Positions 16,610-25,548 of a DNA stretch of 64,000 nt are shown piece after piece. A program made the position numbers and the translations under genes. The notes under the pieces are model-generated. The model saw only the letters and a list, made by a program, of their open reading frames with translations. It was not told the origin of the DNA and did no database searches. The DNA is from JACDEA01 sp963742585. GTDB taxonomy: Bacteria > Actinomycetota > Acidimicrobiia > Acidimicrobiales > JACDEA01. Numbering within the stretch: position 1 is the first letter of the stretch; every line of letters starts with the position of its first letter. The DNA lies in NCBI GenBank assembly GCA_963742585.1, contig CAVUMI010000006.1:186001-250000 (forward strand), given 5' to 3'.

Positions 16610-17268
16610 GCGGTGACCTCCTCGGGCACTGCTATCTCGGTCGAACCGATAGAGCCAGGACCGGCGATGCCGCCGGCCTTGACGATCAGCGCTTCGCACT
16701 TGGCCTGGTGGGCCGCAGCGCGCTGGACGTCGGCCTCGTTCTCGATGAGCGACTGGATGATCATCTCGCCATCGCGCCAATCGTCGAACTCGTCGGCGAT
16801 GACGAACTTCAGCGACCGCATCGTCGGCGCGTCGGTGATGTTGGACGTGTTGTTCAGGTGGTACGTGTAGGCCGCGATCTTGTGCGGGATGAGGACGCGA
16901 TAGACGCCGACCAGTTTCTCCAAGGTCTGGTCCGGGCCTTCGGGCTCGGTGATCGCGTCCATGAACGCCACGAACTCGTCGTTGGGCGGGAGCGTGAGGC
17001 GGTCGGTGTTCATCTCACGGAGCTCGGGCAGGCGCTTGTTCCACAAGTCGGCGTGCCAGGCGTGCTTGTAGCAGTGGGTGCCGAGCCGCAGCTTCACGTC
17101 GAGTTCCGGCACGGTGGCGACCCAGCCACCCAGCGCCTCGAACAGCCGCATCTCGACCCACTTGTAGTGACCGACGCGGCGGGCGGTCTCGTCGACGTCG
17201 AAGGCGCCAGGCAGCTCACGGCGGTCCCACGGGGCGAAGGCCGGACGCGGCTTCTTCGGATCGGCCAT
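16606..17268 (-). CDS. Second ferritin-like protein, first gene of the operon
   Basis: 220 residues. Helices with possible metal ligands are HYKWVEMRLFEALGGW (Glu), THCYKHAWHADLWNKR (His-rich) and FVIADEFDDWRDGEMIIQ (Glu/Asp). The pattern suggests a helical bundle distantly like the DUF455 partner downstream. It is longer than a minimal ferritin-like domain at neither end. Four genes from here to 14795 overlap or lie 3 nt apart, so this is the promoter-proximal member. The upstream gap to the EamA gene is 57 nt. Function unknown; the ferritin-like call is by pattern only. Confidence 0.65.
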   Translation of the reverse strand: MADPKKPRPAFAPWDRRELPGAFDVDETARRVGHYKWVEMRLFEALGGWVATVPELDVKLRLGTHCYKHAWHADLWNKRLPELREMNTDRLTLPPNDEFVAFMDAITEPEGPDQTLEKLVGVYRVLIPHKIAAYTYHLNNTSNITDAPTMRSLKFVIADEFDDWRDGEMIIQSLIENEADVQRAAAHQAKCEALIVKAGGIAGPGSIGSTEIAVPEEVTA

Positions 17269-17325
17269 GCAGTGCGCTCCCTCTCAACGTGATGAGCCCG
17301 GTTGACGGTTCCGTCAGGAAGGATG

Positions 17326-18312
17326 TTAGCGAATTGACCGGCCGGTCAAGGCTGGTACTTCGGCGACCAGGATGCCCACGAGGATCAACAGCGCCCCGAG
17401 CGCGCCCGCGGCACCCAGCCGGTCGCCCGCGGCGTACCCGAAGCCGGCGGCGGCCACCGGCTCGATCATCAGGAGCAGGGCCGTCCGCGTCGGCCCGATC
17501 TGGCGCTGACCCCAGACCTGGAGGGCAAAAGCCAGCGCCGAGACCAGGACACCGGTGTACGCCGCGGCCAGCCAGGCGGACACAGGAAAGTCGTAGCCGC
17601 CCGTGAACAAGCCGACCGGGAGCGACACTCCGCCGACGACCGCCAGCTGGATCGCGGTCAGGCGCGCGGTGGAGAAGCGAGGGGACCACTCACTCAGCAG
17701 GACGATATGGATCGCGAACGCGACCGCACAGCCGAGCGTCATCAGCGCGCCCTTCCCGATCCCCACGCCCTGGCCGGTGAGCAGGAACAGTCCGCCGGTC
17801 GCCAGGGCGACCCCGGCGATGGTGGGTGAGGTGGGCAGCCGGCGGACCGTAAGCGCGGCGATCACCGGCACCAGCACCACGAGCATGTAGGTGATGAATG
17901 CCGAGACCGACGCCGAGGTGTACTGCAGGCCGACGGTCTGGAAGATGTAGCCGACGAGCAGCGCCGCGCCACAGAGGATGCCGGCCCTGCCGACGCCCCG
18001 TTCACCGGGCCCGAGCGGCCCCCTGAGCGGGGAACGTGGCCCGCGAACGGCGAACGGCGCGAGCGCGGCGGCCCCGATGAGGAAGCGCACGGCGAGGAAG
18101 GGCATCGGCTCGACTTCGGCAACGGCGTCCTTCATCACCACGAACGTGGAGCCGAACAGGACGCCGGCGGCGAGGACGGCAGCGTGCGCGCGGGCGTCGC
18201 GTGTCGCGGTCAGCGCTAGCCGCTGTACCGGTTCGTGATGGGGACCCGCCGGTCCTTGCCGAACGCTTTCGGCGTGACCCGAACACCGGGCGGGGCCTGG
18301 CGGCGCTTCCAC
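17326..18312 (-). CDS. EamA/DMT-superfamily transporter, start uncertain
   Basis: About ten hydrophobic helices in two EamA repeats, for example AAVLAAGVLFGSTFVVMKDA at the start of repeat one and LAAAYTGVLVSALAFALQV in repeat two. It is a drug/metabolite family permease or exporter; the substrate is unknown. The only ATG before helix 1 is at 18312, which would overlap nadE by 97 nt and add 35 residues without transporter character. A CTG at 18213, 3 nt past the nadE stop, would be a coupled start. Translation therefore probably begins near 18213, and the listed start is the upper limit. Confidence 0.8.
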   Translation of the reverse strand: MEAPPGPARCSGHAESVRQGPAGPHHEPVQRLALTATRDARAHAAVLAAGVLFGSTFVVMKDAVAEVEPMPFLAVRFLIGAAALAPFAVRGPRSPLRGPLGPGERGVGRAGILCGAALLVGYIFQTVGLQYTSASVSAFITYMLVVLVPVIAALTVRRLPTSPTIAGVALATGGLFLLTGQGVGIGKGALMTLGCAVAFAIHIVLLSEWSPRFSTARLTAIQLAVVGGVSLPVGLFTGGYDFPVSAWLAAAYTGVLVSALAFALQVWGQRQIGPTRTALLLMIEPVAAAGFGYAAGDRLGAAGALGALLILVGILVAEVPALTGRSIR

Positions 18313-19934
18313 TCGGCCACGTCCACCATGCGGACGATCCTGCGAACCAGGGCCGGGTCGAATCCCGCCTCTTCCAACTCGGCCGCGGTGAGGTCCCGCT
18401 CGACGTACGCCTCCAGCAGCGGATCGAGTACCTCGTATGGCGGCAGGTTCTGGTCGTCGCGCTGGTCGGGCCGCAGCTCGGCCGACGGCGGCTTCGTGAG
18501 CACCGCTTCAGGAATAAGACTTGTACCTTCACGTGCATTACGCAGACGGGCGAGCGCGTACACGTCGGTCTTGAACACGTCCTTGATGACGGCCAGGCCA
18601 CCGGCCATGTCGATGCCGTAGACGGTGGTGTAGCCCACCGCCAACTCGCTCTTGTTCCCGCAGATGAGGACGAGCCAGCTGCGGAACTTGTTGGCCAGCG
18701 CCATGCAGACCACCGCCCGGATACGGCCCTGGATGTTCTCCTCGGTGATGTCCTCGGGCAGACCGGCGAACGATGGGGCGAGCATCTCGAGCAGCGCGTG
18801 GTGCGCCGGTTCGATGGCGATCGTTCTGAAGTCGATCCCGAGTGACGCGGCCAGCTCCGCGGCATGGTCGTTGGACTCGTCGCTGGTGAACCGCGACGGC
18901 AAGGCCACGCCGTGCACCCGATCGGCGCCCAAAGCGTCAACCGCGATGCAGGCGACCAGCGACGAGTCGATCCCGCCAGACATCCCGAGCACGACGTCAG
19001 TGAAGCCGTTCTTCTGCGTGTAGTCGCGGGTGCCGAGCACCAGCGCTTCGTACACCTCATCGAGCCGCTCGAGAGCGGGCGCGATGACCGGCTTGATCGG
19101 GCCGCCGGTCGCGTTGGTCTCCGCGGTCACGGTCACCAGCTCGGCCGGTAGGGCGGTGGCGCGGCCCCGCGGGTCGAGCAGGCGCTTGCGGAACACCGGG
19201 CGTACATCGAGATCGACCACCATGAGGTCTTCGAGGAATTGCGGCGCGCTGGCGACTATCCGCCCGTCGGAATCGAGCACCATCGACGCACCGTCAAAGA
19301 CGAGCTCGTCCTGGCCACCGACCTGGTTCACATAGACGAGATGACAGGAGGCGTCCGCCGCACGAGTGGCCAGCATTCGTTCGCGTTCAGCCAGCCGGCC
19401 TTCGTAGTACGGCGACGCGTTGAGGTTGACGATGAGCTCCGCGCCCGCGGCCGCCTGATCGGCGATGGGCCCGTCGGGACTCCACGAGTCCTCACAGATC
19501 GAAACCCCGATGCGTACACCGGCGATGAGGAAGAGCTCCACTGGATCGGTGCCGGGCGCGAAGTAGCGCTGTTCGTCGAACACCGCGTAGTTCGGCAGGA
19601 GCTGCTTGCGATAGATCCCCTGCACGCGACCGAACGCACACACGGCCGCGGCGTTGTAGAGGTCGCGTCCGGCGTCGACGAAGCCCACCACCGCGGCACA
19701 GCGGCCGCTGCGCGCCGCAACCTGCTCGAGCGCGACCCGATTGTCGGCGATGAATCCGGGCTTCAGCAGTAGATCTTCGGGCGGATACCCGGTGATGACC
19801 AGCTCGGTGAACACCGCGACGTCGGCCCCGGCCGCTTCGGCCTGATCGAGCGCGGCCAGCACCCGGGTGACGTTGCCGTCGAGATCACCGACGACCGGGT
19901 TGAGCTGGCACGCGGCCACTCGTATCCGCGGCAT
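18216..19934 (-). CDS. nadE: Glutamine-dependent NAD synthetase
   Basis: 572 residues, two domains. Residues about 1-270 are a nitrilase-type glutaminase with Glu in FTELVITGYPPEDLLL, Lys in IYRKQLLPNY and Cys in VSICEDSW, so the triad is complete. The C-terminal half is the NAD synthetase with the PP-loop GMSGGIDSSLVACIA and ICGNKSELAVGYTT. It amidates nicotinate adenine dinucleotide with ATP and glutamine in the last step of NAD synthesis. The ATG at 19934 stands 6 nt after TACGAT, a leaderless-type arrangement. It is divergent from glnE, 25 nt apart. Confidence 0.95.
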   Translation of the reverse strand: MPRIRVAACQLNPVVGDLDGNVTRVLAALDQAEAAGADVAVFTELVITGYPPEDLLLKPGFIADNRVALEQVAARSGRCAAVVGFVDAGRDLYNAAAVCAFGRVQGIYRKQLLPNYAVFDEQRYFAPGTDPVELFLIAGVRIGVSICEDSWSPDGPIADQAAAGAELIVNLNASPYYEGRLAERERMLATRAADASCHLVYVNQVGGQDELVFDGASMVLDSDGRIVASAPQFLEDLMVVDLDVRPVFRKRLLDPRGRATALPAELVTVTAETNATGGPIKPVIAPALERLDEVYEALVLGTRDYTQKNGFTDVVLGMSGGIDSSLVACIAVDALGADRVHGVALPSRFTSDESNDHAAELAASLGIDFRTIAIEPAHHALLEMLAPSFAGLPEDITEENIQGRIRAVVCMALANKFRSWLVLICGNKSELAVGYTTVYGIDMAGGLAVIKDVFKTDVYALARLRNAREGTSLIPEAVLTKPPSAELRPDQRDDQNLPPYEVLDPLLEAYVERDLTAAELEEAGFDPALVRRIVRMVDVAEWKRRQAPPGVRVTPKAFGKDRRVPITNRYSG

Positions 19935-19940
19935 GTCTCA

Positions 19941-19946
19941 ATCGTA
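19941..19946 (-). promoter_or_regulatory. TANNNT -10 element of nadE (leaderless type)
   Basis: On the minus strand TACGAT ends 6 nt before the nadE ATG. It lies in the 25-nt gap shared with glnE. Confidence 0.45.
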
Positions 19947-19959
19947 GGAGACTTACTAC

Positions 19960-22539
19960 GTGGCAGTGGACGTCATAACTGCCGCCGTCGAGCGGTCAGC
20001 TGCACCAGCTGCTGTTGCCAACGCACTTCAGCAGCTGCGTGAACGCGACCCGGACGTCGACGCGCGGTTCGCCGCCAGCGACGCCCTCCGCGACGCGTTC
20101 GTTGCGGTCACCGCGGCCAGCCGCTCGCTCACCCGGCTGCTCGTCGCCGAACCCGATGCACTGGGCGTGCTCGCCGAGCTCACCGTGCCCGCGGCACCGC
20201 GCGCAGACCTCGTCGGGTGGAAGCAGCGTGAGTTGCTGCGGATCGCGGCGCGGGATCTCATGGGCGTCGACTCGTTGGAAAAGGTCGGCCACGCTCTCTC
20301 CGATCTGGCCGACGGCGTCCTCGCACGCGCCGTCGACGCGGCGCCCGAGTTGGCGGTCATCGGCATGGGCAAGCTGGGTGGGCGCGAGCTCAACTACGCC
20401 AGCGACATCGACGTGCTCTTCGTCGGGGAAGGCGACGCCCGCTCGGTGATGGACGTCGCCCGCACGTGCTTCCGGGTCGACGCCGACCTGCGTCCGGAAG
20501 GACGTAGCGGGCCGCTGACCCGCTCGCTCGAGTCATACCTCAACTACTGGGAGCGCTGGGCGCAACCGTGGGAGTTCCAGGCATTGCTCAAGGCCCGGGC
20601 CGTCGGCGGCGACGCCGAGTTGGGTGCCGCGTTCACGACCGAAGCTGCCGCGCGCGTCTGGGGCCGGCCGTTCGGTGCCGACGAGCTGCGGTCGCTGCGC
20701 GATCTGAAGGCCAGGGCCGAGGAGCACATCGCCCGCCAGGGACTCGAGAGCAGTGAGGTCAAACGCGGGCGAGGAGGCATACGCGACATCGAATTCGCCG
20801 TGCAGCTGCTGCAGCTCGTGCACGGACGGGCCGACGCCGCCTTGCGATCACCGAACACCCTCGAAGCGCTGGCCGAACTCGGCAATGCCGGATACGTCGC
20901 TCCCCGCGACACTTCGGATCTGGCCGACGCCTACCGCTTCTTGCGCGCCGTGGAACATCGCCTCCAACTCGTCGAGGAACAGCAAGCGCACCGCATCCCG
21001 AGCAACGGGCCGGCCCACGAGCACCTGGCCCGCGTACTCGGCTACCGCGACACCGCATCAACCACAGCGATGGAACAGTTCGACGGCGCGCTTCGTCGCC
21101 ATCAAGCAATCGTCCGGACCATTCACGAACGGCTCTACTTCCGGCCACTCCTCGAGGCGTTCACCGGCGGCGCGGCGATGCCGGCCACCGCCATTGGTGA
21201 ACGGCTGGCCGCGTTCGGGTTCGCCGACGCGGCGCGCACCCGCACAGCTCTCGCCGAGCTGACGGGCGGTCTCACCCGATCGTCCCGACTCATGCAGCAG
21301 ACGCTCCCGCTGCTACTCGAGTGGTTGTCGGCGTCTCCCGACCCCGACCTTGGCCTGCTGGGTTTGCGGACGCTGGCCGATGCGCCACATCAGCAGGCGC
21401 ATCTCATCGCGACGTTCCGCGAGTCATCCGAGGCGGCGCGCCGGCTGTGCCTCCTGCTCGGCACCAGCCGCCTCTTCATCGACGGCCTGGCTCGCCACCC
21501 GCAACTCATCACCGCATTGGGCGACGACGACGCGCTCGCGGTGCCGACCACGCCGACGATCCGACCGCTGCAGCGCTACAAGCGCGACGAGGAGCTTCGC
21601 ATCGCGGTACGCGACGTGTTGGGCAAGAGCACGGTGGAGGCCACCGCGCTCGACCTGACGACGTTGGCCGAGACGGTTCTGCAGAACGCTCTCGTGGCGT
21701 TGGCGCCGCCGGTTCCCATGGCGCTCATCGCGATGGGTCGCTTCGGCGGTGCCGAGCTTTCGTTCGCCAGTGACCTCGACGTCCTCTTGGTCCACGACGG
21801 ATCGAACAACGCGGACTTCGCGGCCGCCGAGCAGGTCGCCCAGCAACTCCTCCAGTCGGTGAAGGGAAGCACGCCGGCCAACCGCATCTATCTGCTCGAT
21901 GCCGACTTGCGACCCGAGGGCAAGCAGGGTCCGCTGGCGCGCAGCCTCGAGGGCTACCGCGCCTACTACGAGCGCTACGCGCAGACCTGGGAGCGTCAAG
22001 CGTTGGTCCGGGCCCGCCCGGTGTCCGGCGATGGCGACCTTGGCCAGCGCCTCATGGCCGTCATCGACGCCTTCGTCTGGCGCCCTCCGTTCACCGAGGG
22101 CGACGAACGGGAAGTCCGCCGCATGAAGGCGCGGGTCGAGCGGGAGCGGATCCCACCCGGCGAGGATCCGCAGTTCCACCTCAAGCTCGGACCCGGTTCG
22201 CTTTCCGACATCGAGTGGACGGCGCAACTGCTGCAGCTGCGTCATCACGTGCCCGCGCAGGGAACGATCGAAGCCATCGCCGCGCTCGTGGCGGCGGGCG
22301 CGCTCGAGGACGCCGACGCCGAGGTCCTGAGCGAGGCATACCGGTTCTGCGAGCAAACCCGCAATCGATGGTTCCTGGTCAAGGGCGGCCCGGGCGACGC
22401 GCTCCCGACTGAAGCGGACCAGCTCTCACGTTTGGCCCGCAGCCTCGGCGTCAGCGGCGGTGAACTGCGGGAGCAGTACCGCCGGGTGACGCGCCGCGCC
22501 CGCGCCGTGGTGGAGCGAGTGTTCTATGAGGCGGGCTAA
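19960..22539 (+). CDS. glnE: Bifunctional glutamine synthetase adenylyltransferase/deadenylase
   Basis: 859 residues from a GTG. It has two nucleotidyltransferase-like halves: GKLGGRELNYASDIDVLFV (residues about 135-155) and GRFGGAELSFASDLDVLLV (about 592-612), each with the GG-x-ELxxxSDxD signature. GlnE/PII-uridylyltransferase helical domains sit between and after, with RGGIRDIEFAVQLLQL and GSLSDIEWTAQLLQL repeats. It attaches and removes AMP on a glutamine synthetase Tyr in response to nitrogen state. It is somewhat shorter than many actinobacterial GlnE proteins. Its likely target, type I glnA with a Tyr in KDLYDLPPEE, is 1.5 kb downstream. Confidence 0.95.
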   Translation: MAVDVITAAVERSAAPAAVANALQQLRERDPDVDARFAASDALRDAFVAVTAASRSLTRLLVAEPDALGVLAELTVPAAPRADLVGWKQRELLRIAARDLMGVDSLEKVGHALSDLADGVLARAVDAAPELAVIGMGKLGGRELNYASDIDVLFVGEGDARSVMDVARTCFRVDADLRPEGRSGPLTRSLESYLNYWERWAQPWEFQALLKARAVGGDAELGAAFTTEAAARVWGRPFGADELRSLRDLKARAEEHIARQGLESSEVKRGRGGIRDIEFAVQLLQLVHGRADAALRSPNTLEALAELGNAGYVAPRDTSDLADAYRFLRAVEHRLQLVEEQQAHRIPSNGPAHEHLARVLGYRDTASTTAMEQFDGALRRHQAIVRTIHERLYFRPLLEAFTGGAAMPATAIGERLAAFGFADAARTRTALAELTGGLTRSSRLMQQTLPLLLEWLSASPDPDLGLLGLRTLADAPHQQAHLIATFRESSEAARRLCLLLGTSRLFIDGLARHPQLITALGDDDALAVPTTPTIRPLQRYKRDEELRIAVRDVLGKSTVEATALDLTTLAETVLQNALVALAPPVPMALIAMGRFGGAELSFASDLDVLLVHDGSNNADFAAAEQVAQQLLQSVKGSTPANRIYLLDADLRPEGKQGPLARSLEGYRAYYERYAQTWERQALVRARPVSGDGDLGQRLMAVIDAFVWRPPFTEGDEREVRRMKARVERERIPPGEDPQFHLKLGPGSLSDIEWTAQLLQLRHHVPAQGTIEAIAALVAAGALEDADAEVLSEAYRFCEQTRNRWFLVKGGPGDALPTEADQLSRLARSLGVSGGELREQYRRVTRRARAVVERVFYEAG

Positions 22540-22549
22540 CCCGCGCCCA

Positions 22550-23524
22550 CTATGTGAGCGTGAACGCCGCGGTCTTATAACTGACCGCAGGGGCCGCCCC
22601 GATGACGATCACTTCGATGCGGTAGGTCTCGGCCGCCTTGAGTGTCGCCGGGATCGCCCATGCGAACGAACCCGCGCCATTGGTTCCGATCGGCGCAGAG
22701 ACGACGATGTCGCCTTGGCTCGTCGCGGCCTTGAATAGCCGGATCCTCACCGCGCTACCCGGCGCGTCCGTGTAGGTCCAGGTGATGTTCTGCGTCGTGC
22801 CGCGGGCCCACGATGTTCCCGCCGCCGGGGCGGTGATAGTGATGCTCGGCCGCTCGACCTTCTGACTCACGGTGGCCGCACGCGAGAGGAAGAAGTTGGC
22901 GTCGCCGCTGTAGACGCCGATGATCCCGTGATTGCCGGCGGCGAGCTCGGTCGTCGTATGGCTGGCACTACCCGCGGTGAGCGGAACGGTCGCCAGGCTC
23001 CGGCTGCCGTCCTTGAACTCCACCGAGCCGGTCGGAACGCCCGCGCCCGGCGCGACGACGCTGACGGTGGCGGTGAACGTGACCGAGTCACCGACGATCG
23101 AGGGGTTCAACGACGAGACGACCGCGGTCGACGTCGACGCCCGGGTGACCTTGTGCGACCGGCCCGCCGACGTGCTGGGCGTGAAACCGGTGGCGCCGCT
23201 GTAGCTCGCAGTGAGCGTGTGCGGTCCAGCCGCGAGACTTGAGACCGTGAGCGCGGCCGACCCGCTCGCCAGCGCAATATCGCCGAGCGACGTCGCTCCG
23301 TCCTTGAACGTCACGGTTCCCCCGGTCGCGCCGCCGGACACGGTGGCGGTCAGGGTGACCGCTTGCCCGAAGACCGACGGGCTCGGCGTCGCCGCCAAGG
23401 TCGTGGTCGTCGCCACATCCACCGCGAGGGCCGGCGTGTGCGTTGCCACCCCTACGCCGGTAGCTAACAGCAACGAAACGACGATCCGCCGTAGGACGCG
23501 CCTGCTCGACATCCGTTCCGCCAT
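22550..23524 (-). CDS. Exported protein with two Ig-like repeats and a Kre9-like domain
   Basis: 324 residues. A signal peptide (RRIVVSLLLATGVGVATHTPALA) is followed by two bacterial Ig-like (Big_3-type) repeats of about 90 residues. Each has the ATPSPSVFGQAVTLTATVSG and GTVTFKDGATSLG pattern. The C-terminal 90 residues begin SITITAPAAGTSWARGTTQN, like the Ser/Thr-rich Kre9/Knh1-type domain. Probably cell-surface or secreted; partners unknown. ATG at 23524 is chosen because GGAG stands 6 nt upstream. It is convergent with glnE (10 nt apart) and divergent from the next gene. Confidence 0.8.
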   Translation of the reverse strand: MAERMSSRRVLRRIVVSLLLATGVGVATHTPALAVDVATTTTLAATPSPSVFGQAVTLTATVSGGATGGTVTFKDGATSLGDIALASGSAALTVSSLAAGPHTLTASYSGATGFTPSTSAGRSHKVTRASTSTAVVSSLNPSIVGDSVTFTATVSVVAPGAGVPTGSVEFKDGSRSLATVPLTAGSASHTTTELAAGNHGIIGVYSGDANFFLSRAATVSQKVERPSITITAPAAGTSWARGTTQNITWTYTDAPGSAVRIRLFKAATSQGDIVVSAPIGTNGAGSFAWAIPATLKAAETYRIEVIVIGAAPAVSYKTAAFTLT

Positions 23525-23645
23525 CACAAACTCCACCTTCCGCCTGCCCCAGCCCGAACTCTCAGTATGCCCGATTCGACGCCTGCGGCTTGGGGCTCCG
23601 CCACGCTCCGTGTTTAAGGCCACGGGGCGTGGGTACGGGCGCTAC

Positions 23646-24023
23646 ATGCGGCGGCGGCTGGGGATCTTCGGATTTGTCCTCGCGTCCGTGATCTTTGGTA
23701 TGGCTGAATCGGGCGCCATTGCGCAGGTCACCGACCCCTACACGCAGGGGACCATCGCACCGGCTCCCGCGGCCGTAGCCGGCGCGGCGGCGTCGGAGGA
23801 CCCGGGGATCGGCTTGGGCTCAGCCTCGGCCGGCAAGGGCGCAGAGGCCGCCAGAGTGCAGTCCGCCGACCCCCGGCGCGGCTTCGCACGAACCGGCATG
23901 GACTTGTTGCCCTGGATTCTGATTGCGCTGCTCTGCATCGTGGCCGGACGAACCATGCTCAACGAGTCGAACCGCAAGCGCCGCAAGATCGCGCAGCGCC
24001 GCAAGACCCGCCGCACGGCCTAG
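23646..24023 (+). CDS. Small exported protein with C-terminal membrane anchor
   Basis: 125 residues. Signal peptide MRRRLGIFGFVLASVIFGMA... runs to about residue 27 (AIAQ). A short Ala/Pro/Gly-rich linker follows, then FARTGMDLLPWILIALLCIV and a strongly basic tail (NRKRRKIAQRRKTRR). The order of signal, low-complexity linker, helix and basic tail resembles a wall- or membrane-anchored protein, but the FARTG motif is not a standard sortase site. Function unknown. The TAG overlaps the glnA stop on the other strand. The ATG at 23646 follows a poor context; no ribosome-binding site is visible. Confidence 0.65.
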   Translation: MRRRLGIFGFVLASVIFGMAESGAIAQVTDPYTQGTIAPAPAAVAGAAASEDPGIGLGSASAGKGAEAARVQSADPRRGFARTGMDLLPWILIALLCIVAGRTMLNESNRKRRKIAQRRKTRRTA

Positions 24024-25444
24024 ATGTCGTAATAGAGCATGAACTCCCACGGGTGGGGGCGCAGGCGCACCTCGTCGATCTCGTGAATTGTCTTGTACTC
24101 GATCCATGTCTCGATGAGGTCGTCGGTGAAGACGCCGCCGGCCTTGAGGAAGTCGTTGTCGGCCTCGAGCGCGGCCAGCGACTCCTGTAGCGAGCCGGGC
24201 ACCTGCGGAACCTTCTTCAGCTCCTCGGGCGGGAGGTCGTAGAGGTCCTTGTCGACCGGATCGGGCGGCTCGATCCGGTTCTGCACACCGTCGAGGCCGG
24301 CCATGAGCATTGCCGCGAAGGCGAGGTACGGATTGCACGACGGATCGGGGCAGCGGAACTCGACCCGCTTGGCTTTGGGACTCTGGGAGTAGAGCGGGAT
24401 CCGGCAGGCCGCCGATCGGTTGCGCTGCGAGTACACGAGGTTGACCGGCGCCTCATACCCGGGGACCAGGCGCTTGTAGCTGTTGGTCGTCGGCGCGGCG
24501 AACGCCAGGATCGCGGCCGCGTGCTTCAGCAGTCCACCGATGTACCAGCGGCCCAGGTCCGAGACACCGGCGTAACCCTTCTCGTCATAGAAGAGCGGCT
24601 CGCCGCCTTTCCACAGTGACTGGTGGCAGTGCATGCCCGATCCGTTGTCCTGGAAAAGCGGCTTGGGCATGAAGGTGGCCGAGTGACCGTTGGCCCGGGC
24701 CACGTTCTTCACCACGTACTTGTAGAGCATGAGCTTGTCGGCCATCACCAGCAGCGTGTCGAAGCGCATGTCGATCTCGGCCTGCCCGGCGGTGCCCACC
24801 TCGTGGTGCTGGATCTCGATCTCGACACCGAGGCGCTCCAGCTCGAGGACCATCTCGGAGCGCAGGTCCTGGAAGTGGTCCATGGGCGGGACCGGGAAGT
24901 AGCCCTCCTTGTAGCGGGGCTTGAACCCGAGGTTGGGGTTTTCGTCCTTGGCCGAGTTCCAAATGCCTTCGATCGAGTCCACCTGGTAGAAGGCCGACCG
25001 CTGATCCTGCATGAAGCGGACGTCGTCGAAGATGAAGAACTCGGCTTCGGGCCCGAAGTAGCAGGTGTCGGCGATGCCGGTCGAGTTGAGGTAATCCTCC
25101 GCCTTCTGCGCGACGTAGCGCGGGTCGCGGGAGTAGCTCTCGCCGGTGACCGGGTCGCGGACGAAGCAGTTGATGTTGAGCGTCTTGTGTTGCCGGAACG
25201 GGTCGATGACCGCGGTGTTCGGATCCGGCATCAGGAGCATGTCCGACTCCTGGATCTCCTGGAACCCGCGGATCGACGAGCCGTCGAACCCGTAGCCATC
25301 CTCGAACGCGTCCTCGGTGAACTCGTGCACCGGCGCCGAGAAGTGCTGCATCAACCCCGGCAGGTCGCAGAATCGGAAGTCGACGATCTCGACGCCTTCG
25401 TCCTGCGCCAAACGCAAGACCTCGGCCGGCGTGCGTGCTTGCAC
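24020..25444 (-). CDS. glnA: Type I glutamine synthetase (adenylylation-controlled)
   Basis: 474 residues, full length for GSI. Visible motifs: YGFDGSSIRGFQEIQESD near the N-terminus, EAEFFIFD metal ligands, MPKPLFQDNGSGMHCHQSLW at the ATP/glutamate site, NRSAACRIP, EFRCPDPSCNPYLAFAAMLMAG, and the adenylylation Tyr in KDLYDLPPEE. It makes glutamine from glutamate, ammonia and ATP. The GTG at 25444 follows AAGGAGG at 6-nt spacing, a strong ribosome-binding site that fixes the start. Its regulator glnE is adjacent, and glnII and a third glnA follow. Confidence 0.95.
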   Translation of the reverse strand: MQARTPAEVLRLAQDEGVEIVDFRFCDLPGLMQHFSAPVHEFTEDAFEDGYGFDGSSIRGFQEIQESDMLLMPDPNTAVIDPFRQHKTLNINCFVRDPVTGESYSRDPRYVAQKAEDYLNSTGIADTCYFGPEAEFFIFDDVRFMQDQRSAFYQVDSIEGIWNSAKDENPNLGFKPRYKEGYFPVPPMDHFQDLRSEMVLELERLGVEIEIQHHEVGTAGQAEIDMRFDTLLVMADKLMLYKYVVKNVARANGHSATFMPKPLFQDNGSGMHCHQSLWKGGEPLFYDEKGYAGVSDLGRWYIGGLLKHAAAILAFAAPTTNSYKRLVPGYEAPVNLVYSQRNRSAACRIPLYSQSPKAKRVEFRCPDPSCNPYLAFAAMLMAGLDGVQNRIEPPDPVDKDLYDLPPEELKKVPQVPGSLQESLAALEADNDFLKAGGVFTDDLIETWIEYKTIHEIDEVRLRPHPWEFMLYYDI

Positions 25445-25498
25445 GATGGACCTCCTTCTCGATTGCCCGCTCAGTCAGCCGGACACTACGACGCGAAA

Positions 25499-25526
25499 CG
25501 TGGCGGTGCCCAGGGGCACCGCCACG
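25499..25526. terminator. Perfect 12-bp hairpin after glnII
   Basis: CGTGGCGGTGCC, loop CAGG, then the exact complement, 23 nt past the glnII stop on the minus strand. It separates glnII from glnA transcription. There is no T-run. Confidence 0.65.
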
Positions 25527-25548
25527 TCACATTCGCAAAACCAGACAG

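Noticed and set aside
22531..22544. GCGGG-CTAA-CCCGC hairpin at the end of glnE
   Set aside because: A 5-bp stem partly within coding sequence; noted but not supported as a terminator.
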